Shown here piece by piece: positions 46,647-59,193 of a stretch of 64,000 bases of DNA (positions are counted from its first letter, which is position 1; every line of letters begins with the position of its first letter). The stretch covers positions 11,107,324 through 11,171,323 of the forward strand of contig CM037783.1 of assembly GCA_021229015.1 (NCBI GenBank), given 5' to 3'. The stretch comes from Solen grandis. Taxonomy: Eukaryota > Mollusca > Bivalvia > Adapedonta > Solenidae. The translations under genes were made by a program, and so were the position numbers. The notes below the pieces were generated by a model, which had not been told where the DNA came from, did not search any database, and worked only from the letters and a program-made list of their open reading frames with translations.

Positions 46647-49600
46647 TTAAAATGGTCAAGTTATAAGAAAGCGATATCAAAATAAAGATTTATTTATTTT
46701 CGACTTTATGCTTACTTCACAAAGTTCATGCATGAGAAGTCCATACGAAAAAAAAGTAAAAGGTAGGAAATATAATATATATTCTTTCTAAGGGTATTAA
46801 TCTTTACATTTCAAAATGTTGCAGAAAGTCCTAATCATTCGTATCAACGAATGAAATCTAGTTCTTATTCTTTTATTCTTTTTTCTTCCTCTTGTATTGT
46901 GTTAATTTCGATGTGTTGCCAATGGTCCAAAACAATAAAAAATTTTATGGCATATATTTCAAACCATGAGCTTTCGAATGCAATGAATTTCATATTCATA
47001 TGACGTCAGATAACGTCAGATTTGACGTCAGATGAAAAAGTTTGTACGCGGTCTACAGCCATTATTTCTGGACCGATTTTCTTTCAAAATTTCACAGAAT
47101 GTGTATGTAAGGCCCCAGTTGTCCCTTCCGTTGTCCGTTTTTTCAAAATTCGAAAAGGCAATGGTTCTATGGCGAGTCAAAGATTCGAACCATTGACGTC
47201 AATTTCAAATGCGTATAAAATCGCTTCCAGCTGAGCTAAAAAGCTCATATTTGAATGGGATATATGTCTCTAAGATTTCTTTAGATACTGAGAGAATAAA
47301 ACTACATATGACGTCATATGACGTCATGAGGTTAAAAGAAATTTCTAATTATTACGTGTTAATTCTATATGTTGAAAACGCCGAGCACCTTAAAAACCCA
47401 ATAGCTTATGCTTCAGATAGAACATTTTGCATTTCAATGATTTTTATTTGCCTATGACGTGTCTTGACATCAAACTTGACGTCGTCTTAAAATGTTTGTA
47501 CGCAGCCTACAGCCATGATTTCTGGACCGATTTTCATCAAAATTCACAGAATGTGTTGTTATGCTCTAGTTGTGCATCCAGTGTCCGTTGTTCCAAATTC
47601 GTCAAATTTCAAATGCGTATAAAATCGCTTCCAGATGAGCTAGAAAGCTTATATTTGGACAGATTATAAGTCTCTAAGTGTCATATACATTCTGTGATAA
47701 TTAAACGTCAATTGACGTCATATGACGTCATAAGATCAAAAAGAATTTTTGATATCTACGCGTTAATTTTGAATATGTTGTAAAGTTTCAGGACCATTAA
47801 AATTTAGTGGCATAAAACAATATCCATGTGCATTTTAAAGCAAGGTATTTCTATTAATGTGGACGTCATATAACGTCAGATTTGACGTCAAGTCCAAAAG
47901 GTTTTATGCATATACAGCCTTTATTCTGGACGATTTACATCAAAATTTCACAGAAGGCATATGTGATGCTCTAGTTGTGTATCCTGGTGTCCGTTTTCCA
48001 AATTCAAAAAGGCATGATTCTGTGGCGAAACCAAGATTCGAACCATTGCGTAAAATTTCAAAAACGTATAAAATCGCTTCCAGAAGAGCTAGAAAGCTTA
48101 TATTTGGACATATTATAAGTCTCTAAGTGTCATATACATTCTGTGATAATTAACGTCATTTGACGTCATATGACGTCATAAGGTCAAAATAATTTCTGAT
48201 AACTACGCATTAATTTTTATATATTGCTAAGGTCCCGGGGCATGACACATTTTCTGCATATATTTAAGGTAATGAAGATTTCATTTTATTTTAATTTCTT
48301 ATGTTTATGACATCATATGACATCAAATTGACGTTGTCTACAGAAATTTGTACGCGGTCTACAGACATTTTTTTCTGGACGGATTTTTATCAAAATTTCA
48401 CAGAATGTGTATGTTACGCTCTAACCGGTGGCCATTTTTTTAAAATTCGAAAGGCAAAGGATTTATGGCTAATAAAGATTAGAGGATTGGCGTCAAATTT
48501 TTTGTATAAGTCTCCAAGTCTTCTTTATATTCAGAGATGATGAACGTCATTTTGACATCATGTGAACTCATACGGCCAAAGTTTGTTGTTTTTTCTGTTG
48601 AAATTAAACGGTTTTAAGACCTGAAGGCCTTATTTTTTGTTTGATTTGCATGAATTCTTATTGAAGGTGTAGCATTTGATCCTGTGGAACAATGCCATTT
48701 CCATTTGATAAAAATGTTAAGCTCAATCATTGTTTATATCTTGAAAAGCTCTAAAGCTGGACCGATTATGTGACAATCGAATTGTAAGCATTTACAATAA
48801 ATTTGTTTTGTTACATAGATTATAAGAAAGGACAAGTTAAATGAAATAAACACACACACACACACACACACACAAAACAATGATTTTCAGTAACTTTTGC
48901 CATACCCTCTAGTTAATCGGTTTATTTTTCAAAGTTTATGAAGTTATGGCCCTACAAAAAACATGTTAAAAGTAGAAATTTGATATCCTTTTACTTTCTT
49001 CGCTTTTAGTGTTTGACAAATGTAGCAGAAAGTCCTATCATTCGTATCAACGAATGAAATCAGTTAGGGCTTTCTGCCTGAGGTAGAAAGACCTATTGGG
49101 TTTGTTATGTTTTTTCTTATTAGGCTTTCTGCTTTTCGCAGAAAGCCCATTGGGTTTGTTCTGTCTTTTATTATTATTATTCTTTTTTTCCAACCCTTTT
49201 CATGTTGTTATTTCATTAAGTTGCTGAAGGTCAAAGGACAAAGAAATTCTATCAACAGACACGTGAAGCAATGGTATTTTGGAATATATTATTTTTATCT
49301 TCACATGACGTCACATGACGTCAGAACTAAAAATAGCTACCAAAGTTTGTACGCGCTGTAAAAGCCGTCATTTATGGAGGATTGTCATGGAATTTTCACA
49401 GAAGTTATATATTAAGACCTCATTGTGCAGGATTCTATAGGTTTCCCAAGATTCGAAAGAACTAAGGTTCTTTAAACGAATCCAAGATTCGAACCAAGGA
49501 CGTCAAATTTTAAATACGTATAAAATCGTTTCTAGATGAGATAGAAATTTGATATTTAGCGAGCTTATACGTCTCTGTGTTTCCTTTGCATTTTGTAAAG

Positions 49601-50319
49601 ATGAACGTCATATGACGTCATCAAATTGTAGAGAATTTCCGATTCTTGAATGTCAATTACTCATGTTGCAAGATTCATAGACAATGAAAATTTAATGTCC
49701 TTGTAGGTAATCTTTGAACATTAAGATTTAATGAGTAAAATTTTCATATGACGTCACATGACATCAAAACTTAAAAAAGCTACCAAAGTTCATCTGCGCT
49801 GCACAGCCGTCATTTATGGCCCGGATTGGCATGGAATTTTCACAGAAGTTATATATTACGACTTCATTGTGCAGGATTATATAGGTTTGCCAAAATTCGA
49901 AAAACACCAGGTTGTCATGGTTTGCAGTGCAGAAAGCCCTATCTTTTGTTCAAAACAAAAAGAAGTCTAGTTATTATTTATTATTCTACTTTTTTCTTCC
50001 TTTTGGGGTTCAAATTAGAAAAAGGTTATCGACAAGGCAGCAGCATGAAATTTCAACAGTATGCACAGTGACTTTGGCGCTTTTGATTGCAGAATATTTT
50101 TTCTTCATGTGATGTCACGTGACCTCAGGGTTAAAAAAGCTACCAAAGCTTGTCGCGCTCTACAGCCGTCATTTCTTGACCAATTGACTTGATTTTTTCA
50201 CAGAATGTATGGATTGGGATTTAGTTGTGCAGGATTATATACATTTTGCAACATTCAAAAAGACCAAGGATCTATGGTAAACCAAGTTTCGAACTTTGGA
50301 CCTGAAAATTTTTTTAAAG
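46647..50319 (+). repeat. Family IV repeat domain, middle part
   Basis: 3' termini (GCAGAAAGTCCT, CATTCG hairpin, CTAGTT or variant) end at about 46862, 49066 and 49972. 5' hairpins occur at 49069 and 49118. Type 1 core units recur with GTACGCGGTCTACAGCC near 47043, 47498, 47923 and 48350. Perfect 18-bp palindromes TGACGTCATATGACGTCA lie at 47309, 47713 and 48161. A (CA)n tract lies at 48850-48874. The domain is interrupted at 50320 by the Gypsy element and resumes at 59194. Confidence 0.75.
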
Positions 50320-50879
50320 TGTTACCGGGGCTCAATAAATGAGAAGAAAACCGGTTGCAGGTTCAGTTGTTTTAATAGATTACTAATGATAATAATAATA
50401 ATAGCAATAACCTAAAATAGAGAAAACATAATTATAATTCTTTAAAATAAATAATATAACATATCATTTCAATCATTTTCAATATTAATACATTCATCTC
50501 AATCTAAATTAAAAATAACAGAATGACTTTACTTACCGGGCGGCTTTACTGACAAATTAAATTTAAATAATACAGAATGCTCTTTTTAAAAGAACTACTA
50601 AATAAGTGTTGCTTAGACAAAGTCAGGGCCCAGAGTGAAGTAAGAAGGGTTAGCCAAAAGGAAGAAAGGAACGTTACAGTTGGTTAATTTTCCCAGCAGC
50701 CACCAGACTAGCACTCACAACCTGACACGCATGCTTTCAGTCAAACCTTAAACAAACACACTCACACAGGGACAAAGACTGAACACTCATGCCAACATCA
50801 GTGACAAACACAATAAAAACATACAAGAACATCTTGCTTGCCTACTTGAAATATACTCATAAATATTGCATGGGTAACA
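50320..50879 (-). repeat. 3' LTR of the Gypsy element
   Basis: 560 bp, with perfect terminal inverted heptamers TGTTACC...GGTAACA. It matches 58631-59193 over its whole length, with substitutions and small indels. The right copy has lost the C of its last GGTAACA. Confidence 0.92.
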
Positions 50880-50892
50880 TACTCCCTCCCCA
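50880..50892 (-). other. Polypurine tract
   Basis: On the minus strand TGGGGAGGGAGTA lies directly before the 3' LTR, the expected plus-strand primer for reverse transcription. Confidence 0.85.
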
Positions 50893-51830
50893 GGGAGAAA
50901 TGTCTCCTGGCATTTTACAAATAAAAACAGCACCTCATGTTTAATATAGGTCTACAAATCAAACAATGCATTGATTTAGTATATCAAACAGAATGTTAAC
51001 CTGAAACAAAATATACAGATGACAGCTTATCCCTATCAGGATACACCACCTGCAATAAACTCAAAACTACTGCACAGTGCAAAGGTCAGAGTCCCACACA
51101 CTAACTTAAATAAACACAGACGTCAGTGTGTACATAAGCAGGCAATATTCTTTTCACATATAGAGGTCATTTTTCCAGGCCACGACACCGATCTGTCAAA
51201 TGTAAATAAACAAACAGAGTGACCAGGAAGTTAAATAAAAAAAACATGGTAAAACCCACACAGTCTGGTGACTCCAACATCTCTGAACCTGTTTTTTTTT
51301 TTTTTTAAATTTTAGGTAAAAACGAGACAATACCACATTCTTAGTATACAGAATATTACAAAACTAAACATACATAATTATATTCCCTATTCCTGTATCT
51401 AAACAGAAAAAACTATACAAGCATTATAGCATCAAAGACTTTTATTCCATAATTCTACATTTAAATAGAAATGTATCTGCATTTAAACAGACATATAAAG
51501 AGCTTTCATGCTGAAATAGTAATAATGTATTAATCTGGGCCACATTATAAATAAGTTAACAGCATTTAGCTTGGAATAAATTGGCAACTGTAAGTTTGGG
51601 AATATAAAAACACAGATACAATGAGAATATAATACCATGTACATATAAAATTCAGGCAAAAACTCATACTTGAAATTCAGGTAAAAGTCAGTACTTTCAA
51701 AAAAGAATACGGGACAAAACTCAGACAAAATGACAAAACATCGGTAAGAGAAAGCAGACAAAATTCAAAATGGTAGAGAAAAGTCAGACAAAATTCAAAC
51801 AATGTGAGAGAAAAGTCAGACAATACTCAG
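50893..51830 (-). other. Gypsy 3' untranslated region
   Basis: AT-rich sequence between the end of pol and the polypurine tract, with no env-like frame. The 92-residue minus-strand frame at 51483-51761 is hydrophobic and Tyr/Phe-rich but has no signal peptide or envelope motif, so it is not called as a gene. Confidence 0.6.
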
Positions 51831-53400
51831 TCACATCATTGTCAGAAACTGGTTTTACAGTAACTCTAGAGGAAACATCCATTGACCGAGTCGGTTCAGT
51901 GGCTTCCTGATCCTTGTTAAAGCGACGTTGCTCAAACCACGTCTTGGACTGGAGAAGTGGAGTGTCAGGTTCGAGCTCAGGCGATGGCTGAATTAAAGGC
52001 TCAGGAGAGGGTGGAAATCTGTACCAAGAACTGAGTGTCTACAGAATCTATTCACTAATGGAAAGAATTTCCATAGACCGGGTAGCTGTGAGCTACTGGA
52101 CTGAGGTCACGTGACCCCTCTGGGGATTCCCAAAAACCCCTGAGGGAACTACAACTAGAGTCAGAGTCGACCCGGTTCCTCTCCTAGCTAAATCACCGTT
52201 CTTGCCACCCAAAACGGGCTTTGAAGCACCTTCAGGTGCTGGATCATGAGGCAGGACATTAAATTGCAACACATGTTCCCGGTGTAAGGTTCGAACTTAC
52301 CCTGCCCATTCCTCACGTTGTACATTGTAGGATGGAATGTCCGATTGGAAATGGAAACAATGACATTTTGGGCGTTCTTCCCATCGGGTCGGCCACTTAT
52401 GTTTCCCTTTATGCCAACTGAGAGTACTAGAACACATCACCCACTTCCAATCGTGATGCCCTAGCACGCGGTCGTAGTACAGCTTTCCCTTGCCCTGTTT
52501 AGCCGACTCAGCAGCAGCAACTTTTGAATATGCATAACTTAATCTTGTCCTAAGCTTTTCAGTTAGGACTGATGATCAAGCCGATCAGTCTTGATCGGTC
52601 CCCAAGTATGCATCAACTGCTAGCCGAGGATGCAGCCAAACATGAGGAAATGTGGGGAAAAGCCTGTAGCATCACTCCTTGTAGCATTGTAGGCCTGCAC
52701 AAGAGGAGCAATGTAGGACTTCCAGTCAAGCTTCTGTTCAGTCTCCATAGTGCCAGCATCTTCAAAAGTGTCTGATTAAAACGTTCAGACGGGTTAGACT
52801 GCGCATGATATGGCGTCGTGCGAGTCTTTGCAATGCCAGCAAGTTTGCAAAGCTCAGCAATAACCCTGCTTTCAAAGTTTCCCGCCTTGGTCACTATGGA
52901 GCTTTTCGGGAAAAGAGTAATAGCGAAAGAAGTGGTCGTAAAGAGCCCTAGCAGTGGTTTGCGCGGTCTGGTTTCTGCAGGGAACAGCCTGTGATACCTG
53001 GTAAAACAGTCTGTTATCACCAGGATATGCTCGAAACCACCTTAGATGTTTCCAGGGTTAAAAAATCTGTGCAAACCAACTCCATAGGTCTCGATGTTTT
53101 GATATTGACCAATTCTGCTGTTTGTATAGGGGCTTTCCCGCGATTACAAAAGCTCACAGGCTTCCACCTTTGCATTTACGTCTTTCTCAAGACCAGGCCA
53201 ATAGAACGTTGCCTTGCCAACCACAGTGTCTTTTCCTTGCCAGGATGCCCAACATCCTCATGTACCCCCTTTAGAGCAAGTTTTCTGTAAGACACTGGCA
53301 GAACCAGTTGTCTGCAAGGCTGGCCATCTTGCGTAGTGTTCGGTACAGGACACCGTCTTGAATGATAAGACGTTTCCATTCCCTAAGAAATCGCTGTTAC
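51831..53400 (-). pseudogene. Gypsy integrase and pol C terminus, frame-broken
   Basis: From right to left: an HHCC-type zinc-binding region with VHEDVGHPGKEKTLWLARQR (53379-53176), then the catalytic core with VITDCFTRY (first acidic residue), a shifted segment reading SDQGGNFES (second), and NPSERFNQTLLKML (glutamate) near 52800. These are the DDE-type residues that join element DNA to the target. Further left are RWEE and VQREE-type stretches typical of the region after the core in metazoan Gypsy elements. At least four frame changes are visible. Unbroken homologues have one continuous pol. Confidence 0.85.
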
Positions 53401-54240
53401 CTGCCAAGGCTCACGCCTGAGTTCCTCCTCCCTGGGGCGGAAACCATACGAAGAAGGCCTGAGACCCTGGACAACACTTTGTCCTGTGCTTGTTCCACTT
53501 TCCAAATCAACCTTCTGGAAGCCGTCGTACTGATCCCTTACATCCTCGGCCGAAGGAGGCAAACAACCAGCAGACACGCACATGGCTAAAGGTGCATCAA
53601 CAGTAACAGCTGTGCAAATAGCTTGTACTGCTTCTGGAAATACTATAGGGATGCGAGGGCAGACCATCAGCATCTGCATTCAACTTGCCCCCCCTATACC
53701 GGATGGAAAAGTTGAAGTTTGCCAAAGCTGCTACCCAACGTGACTCGTGGCATCAAGCTTGGCTGTGGTAAGCACATATGTAAGTGGGTTGTTGTCCGTG
53801 ACTACCTCAAAGGTGTTACCCCAAAGGTAGTCATTGAACTTTTCTGTGACAGCCCACTTCAAAGCAAGAAACTCCAGCTTGTGAGCCCGGATATTTCTTC
53901 TCACTAGGTCTCAAATACGGCTCGCATAGGCGACTACTCGCTCTAAGCCACCATCATCTTTTTGATATAAGATTGCACCTAGCCCAGTACCGGAACTGTC
54001 TGTGTGCAGGACGAATGGCTTAGTGTAGTCTGCAAAGGTAGGACTGGGCTTCGGTCAAGCTTTCAACAATGGCATTGAAAGCTGCCTGCTGGTCTTTACC
54101 CCAGAACCATTTTGTCGGAATTTTTTTTTTCCTGGACCCTTCTTACCATTAAGGCAGTGACCCTTAAGCAAAGCATTAAGGGGGTCAACTAATGCTGCAT
54201 AATCACGTACAAAAACGACGGTAGTAACCTGCGAAGCCAA
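53401..54240 (-). pseudogene. Gypsy RNase H region, frame-broken
   Basis: [20 protein letters not shown] at 54020-53949 is the first strand and aspartate-containing motif of the RNase H domain that degrades the RNA template. FVRDYAALVDPLNALLKG to its right (about 54220-54160) is the RT-RNaseH connection. The rest toward integrase is split among frames. Confidence 0.82.
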
Positions 54241-55010
54241 GGAACTGACGTAATTCCTTAAACATTCTTAGGCACAGGCCACTTCTTAATGGCAGAAGTT
54301 TTCTCAGGATCTGTGTGTATCCCAGAGCTGAGATGTATGTCCGAGATACGACACAGAAGGCATGAATAACTCACACTTAGAAGGTTTTAATTTTGAGACC
54401 ATGCTCCAGACAGTTTGGAAAACACAGTTTCCAACCTCCTGATATGCTCCTAAAAGTTCCTGGAAAAGATGAGGATGTCGTCGATAAAGACGAGACACTC
54501 ACGTAAGTGTAGCTCTCCCATTGTGCGCTCAGCTAAAACGCTGGAATGTTGCACAAGCATTTGTCACCCCGAAACCCATACGGGTCCATTCATAGAAACC
54601 CAAGTTTCCGACTGAGAAAGCTGTAAAAGGGATGCTACTTTTTTCCCATCTTTACATTCCAGTAACCCGATCTGAGATCAAGCTTTGAAAACATTGTTGA
54701 ACCAACTAGTGAGTCAACAATATCCTCAATCTCGGGAAGCATATAGGCATCCTTCCTCGTGCGAGAATTTAATAATCTCCAGTCAATCCCAAAAGCGTAG
54801 ACTACCATCTCGCTTCCTAACAAGAACTACATTGCTAGAAAAAGGGACTGTCCGATTCCCTAATAACACCAGCATCAAGCATCTGCTTGATGGGGTTGGC
54901 GGACCTCCTCATACATGCCTGGGGGAATTTTTCTGTAGGCTGTTTAAATGGTCTGTCATCCTCCAACACAATCTTGTGCTGAAGAAGATCAGTACACCCA
55001 ATGTCTGAAA
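54241..55010 (-). pseudogene. Gypsy reverse transcriptase, frame-broken
   Basis: DWRLLNSRTRKDAYMLPEIE and FSKLDLRSGYW (54823-54635) are the early palm motifs. FIDD at 54489-54478 is the catalytic acidic motif (Y/F-x-D-D, here FIDD). LKPSKCELFMPSVSYLGH lies at about 54400-54340. The catalytic aspartates are present but the frames are interrupted at several points. Confidence 0.88.
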
Positions 55011-55850
55011 ACCCCCGGTGGAAAATGTATGTTTCCAGTTGCCTAAAACCTGGTGCACCCTAAGGACTGATCAGGCGTGAGGTTGTCGGTATTAATCTTT
55101 ACCCCCAATCCACTACTTCAGCATCCTTGGACTGACTACTGGGCAAATCTGAAGCCAAATGTCTACAACCTCAACCTCAGTCAGTTGACAAACAGTTGAC
55201 TTGGGTTGAATTGTTATTGGCTTTGCGGTCATATTACAGACCTTGACAGCAATTCTGGCAAAAGATCCAGACTGCTTCAGTTTTACAGCCGTGGGCAGGA
55301 CTAAATAACCTGGATTGCCTGTTTCTGGATTTTCAGTGACAACCTGCGCAATACCATGGTCAACGTTTCTGACAACACATGTCAGTGTCGATGTCTGGTT
55401 CGGAGCAAGTTTAAATGACTTCTTGCATATAATCTAGCCCGAAAAGGACTGAATGTCAAACTGTTGACAGCAGTTTCCCATTCAGTTGGCAAGATGAATA
55501 TTCTGTCTGATTCTTAAAATCTAATGACATTGGTTTCAATGATAAACAGGACATGACTTGGAGAATTCATACTGGTGTTACTAAAAAGGGTACTCAAATT
55601 TAAAATCTGAAAATGGGGACTGATAAAGAACACTCAATATAGCCAATGTACTGGAGCTTTGCACCATTTAGCTAAAGAAATATCCAAACCTAAGTTCTCA
55701 ATGGTAAGATTTCATGTATCTCCCGGCAAAGAACGTGCAGAACCTTCATTTATGACAGAAATCATAGACCCGTGTCTATTAAGCAATCAAGTCTTTGCCA
55801 TTTATAAAAACGGACGTTTGGTTTTGAATCCCCAACTAGTCTTGTAAATA
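55011..55850 (-). pseudogene. Gypsy protease region, frame-broken
   Basis: On the minus strand a short segment readable around 55790-55700 has the D-S/T-G-type neighbourhood followed by SVINEGSARSLPG, as in retropepsins, and a downstream NLTIENLGLDIS stretch. Frames are badly broken and the active-site triad cannot be read in one frame with certainty. Confidence 0.6.
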
Positions 55851-56973
55851 AATCACTGTTTGGACCAAAAATGAATCACCCGCCTCAATCTGGCCCTCAA
55901 CTGAGGGGTTACTCTTTTGACTGACCTCGGTAACCTGAAGAGGAACTGTGAGAGGAACACGACCCCTAGCCCTACCAGTGGCCAGACTGAAATCTTGGCC
56001 CCCGCCAACCACTCTACTACCATTGTAGCGGGTTTGGATGACTGGTTACCAAAATGTGAGTTACCATTACCACTGTTACCAGAACAAGGAGTATCAGGGT
56101 TGCCATGTGAGGATTGGGTACCAGACTTATACAACCGTCTCAAAATTTCATCTAAAATTACCCTCATACTTGGCTTCTAGGCGAGTCTCAACCTTAGTAT
56201 ATCTCAGCCTTAAGGGACTTTTCCATCCTCTCAAGTCTATCTTCTAGACTGAACTGTGCACCAACAGGTGTAGCATGAACTTTCTTGTAGAAAATACCCT
56301 CAGCATGCAAGGAAATCTCCTTATCAACAACCCTGATCTCTCTTAAAAGAGAATTAAAATCTAAGATGTATCATATTTGTACCGTGTCTGGGACTTAAGC
56401 TTATCACTGGCAAGGGATGTCCAAAACTTATGTCTTAACAAGTCATTCTTGGACTCTCGAGTAATATGTTTATTGTCAATTGCAGTTTGTAAGAGAGTCT
56501 CAAGCCTACAAGCAAATGCTGAAACAGATTCATTTTGTTGCTGTTTTGGATTATTTAACTCTTGCTTTATGTTTCCATGAGTAGATACATCTCCAAACAT
56601 GGCATCAAGTTTATCCAAAATTTTCAGTAACTTCAGCCAAACTCACCTAATGGATTACTAATCTCCTGGCAAGTACCACGGATAGACCTGCGGAATTGCC
56701 TTAAAGACTATGTTCAGTTTGATCGGGGTCATTTAAAACAACTTTCACCTCTTACCTCCATTCTGTAAAACAACACTTCCTTTTGGAACGGGTTTCACCC
56801 CTAAAAAGGCTGGCAATTTTGGTACAAATGAGACTTTTAAAAAACCCCTTGGTTCCCCCGCATGCTGTTCTGCTGAAACAAAAGTGTTATCCAGGGCCCC
56901 TTTGGTGTCATTTTACAACATCACCAACAGTATCTGTCAATGAGGGACAGCATTGCTTGCTTTGACTCGTCAT
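55851..56973 (-). pseudogene. Gypsy gag, frame-broken
   Basis: The ATG at 56973 opens MTSQSKQCCPSLTDTVGDVV before a stop caused by a shift. 56618-56361 reads LDAMFGDVSTHGNIKQELNN and QQNESVSAFACRLETLLQTA, the capsid-like signature with LE.LFG and an ES...F..RLE helix common to Gypsy gag. A Gly/Ser/Asn-rich segment at 56130-56020 precedes the protease. No clear CCHC zinc knuckle can be read. Confidence 0.75.
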
Positions 56974-58611
56974 GCTAACAAAATAAATACCAAAAATCTG
57001 AACTGAAAAACAAAACACTGATAAGCACAAATAAAAAAAGGTAACACATGCATGAAATTCACTGGCCAATATGCTCTGAACAAATAAAAAAGAAAAAATT
57101 TAAAAAAAATCCAGAAAAAAATAACATGATATAAAGTCACTTTTCTTTGATAATGATCACAGTCATTTGCTGAAAGGCATTAAAAGATAATCAAACATTT
57201 AAAAGTGTACACATGACAGACAATACACTTGAAAAAATAAAAGCAATCAAATCAATCATTCCTCTCTGAACAAAAAAACAAAATAATCTTTCCTCTCTGA
57301 ACTTTTTCCCAAAAGTCTCACAAGAGTCATAAAAGGGTTTTGCTAGACATAGGTTTAGAATGCAATCTAAAACAGGGTGTAGGAAATATACAAAAATGAC
57401 CTGATCTTAATCATATTTTACAAAAGCAAAGAAAAACAGAATAATTTTGAAATCAAAAATCCTACCAAAAATAAGCTAAACCATGAAAAATACCTTTAAA
57501 CTGAAAATTAAAAACCTTCAATAATGATATCCACCGCCCGATTTACAAAATGCTACAAGTCAACCCCTAAAAAACAGTATAGGTTTAGAAAATAAAAAAA
57601 TTTTTGATCAAAATCACATATACATGAAACCTTAAATATTCTATCAAAACCATTAAATCATTTGGAACAAAAAATTTCAGAATGACAGAAAAATGAAACG
57701 ATTTAACACAGTAAAAAAGAGTTATCCTTCCTAAACCAAAGGAACCAATCAAAATCTCTGTAGGCAAAATTACACAAAAAAATATTGAAAGAGAAAAATG
57801 AAACAATCAATAAATGATTATAAATATTCCAAAATATCTATGAAAAATGCAGAAATAAAAATTTTTAAATTTTTAAATTATGAATAAAGAGAAAAAAAAT
57901 TTTAAATCACATTTCAAAAAGAATTTCCCAAAATATAATAGATTAAAAGGGGTTTGAAGGTCGAACAGACTAAAAAAATTAAATGAAAATTTCCCCTAAA
58001 AAATAGCAATGGGTTTCCCAAAAATTTTGGAGTAAGTGTAAACTAGAAAAAATTAAAAATTTTTTTGGTTTTAAATAATCTTTCCGGGAAGGGATTTACA
58101 TAATTTAAAGGTAAGGACCTATTTTAAAGACAAAATAAGTAAAATTTCTTTGCAAAAAATATCAATTGAAATGTACATTTTAGAGGGCTAATTTTTCTTA
58201 AGTAGTCAATAAGGGATTGCTTTCACACAAAAAAAAAAAAATAATGTCAAATCAACAGGAAGAAAAGAAAATAAATGTTACTTTTTCATCCGCTGGCTCC
58301 TTTCAGTGCAGTCGTCCAAAAGGTCCATCCAATCCAAATTGAATCCCAAACGAAAACCTTGCGCGAAGCACACAATCACTGTAGATCCTTGATCACAGAG
58401 GAAAAAAAAAAAAAACACAAACACACAGCGCTGTGAAATCACAAATGCTAGCTAGCACAAAACACAAATAAAAAACTAGTTTCAAACCCGAATGGCCTCC
58501 AATCTCCATGTAGACCCACAAGATCACAATAGGCTCGGCCCCCATCTCTATCGGCCTTATCCCTCCGTTCTCGATCGTCTGCAGCTCATCTTGTCAACCG
58601 CCGGTTTTTTA
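56974..58611 (-). other. Gypsy 5' untranslated leader
   Basis: About 1.6 kb, very A-rich on the plus strand, with no supported frame. It is long for a Gypsy leader, so it may include degraded or inserted sequence. Confidence 0.6.
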
Positions 58612-58630
58612 AAAAAGCCGGGATCGCCAC
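58612..58630 (-). other. Primer-binding site (putative)
   Basis: On the minus strand, directly after the 5' LTR, comes G and then TGGCGATCCCGGCTTTTT, which begins TGG as needed to pair with a tRNA 3' CCA. The tRNA cannot be named from the sequence alone. Confidence 0.65.
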
Positions 58631-59193
58631 TGTTACCGGGGTCAATAAAATGGAAAAAGATACCCGATTGCAGGTTCAGTTGTTTTAAAAGATTACTAAT
58701 GAAATAATAATTTAAAAGCAAAAACCTGAAATAGAGAAAACATATTATAAAATTTTTTCAAATAAATAATATAACATTCATTTTTATCATTCAATATTAA
58801 ACATTTATCTCAATCTAAATATAAAAAAACAGAATGACTTTATTACCGGGGGGGCTTTACTGACAAAATTAAATTTAAATAAATACAGGGAAAGCTTTTA
58901 AAAAAAACTACTAAAAAGTGTTGCTTAGACAAAAGTCAGACCCAAGGGGAAAATAAGAAAGGGGTAAACCAAAAGGAAGAAAGGAACGTTACAGTTGGTT
59001 AATTTTCCCAGCAGCCCCCGAATAGCACTCCAACCTGACACGCATGCTTTCAGTCAAAAATTAAACAAAACACACTCACACAGGGACAAAGAATGAACAC
59101 TCAAGCCAAAATCAGTGACAAGCACAATTTAAAAAAATACAAGAACTCTTTCTTGCCTTTCTTGAAATATAATCATAAAATTGCATGGGTAAA
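58631..59193 (-). repeat. 5' LTR of the Gypsy element
   Basis: Starts TGTTACCGGGGTCAATAAAA and ends GCATGGGTAAAA. It is a counterpart of 50320-50879, with scattered substitutions and indels. The flanks (TAAAG before the left LTR, AATAAG after the right) are compatible with a short target duplication but not exact. Confidence 0.9.

Larger units (their letters stand above)
50320..59193 (-). mobile_element. Ty3/Gypsy LTR retrotransposon, nearly complete, frame-broken
   Basis: About 8.9 kb on the minus strand. The two LTRs (50320-50879 and 58631-59193) are direct repeats starting TGTTACC and ending GGTAACA or a variant. A polypurine tract adjoins the inner edge of the left LTR and a primer-binding-site-like sequence adjoins the right LTR. 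Reading leftward: gag, protease, reverse transcriptase, RNase H, integrase, then a C-terminal extension. The order RT-RNaseH-integrase is that of Ty3/Gypsy rather than Copia. Every domain is split by frameshifts, so as given it encodes no functional polyprotein; part of this may be sequencing error. It interrupts a family IV repeat. No chromodomain is evident. Confidence 0.92.

Noticed and set aside
51483..51761. Possible envelope gene downstream of the Gypsy integrase
   Set aside because: The frame is on the right strand and hydrophobic, but it has no signal peptide, cleavage site or glycoprotein pattern and lies in AT-rich untranslated sequence.
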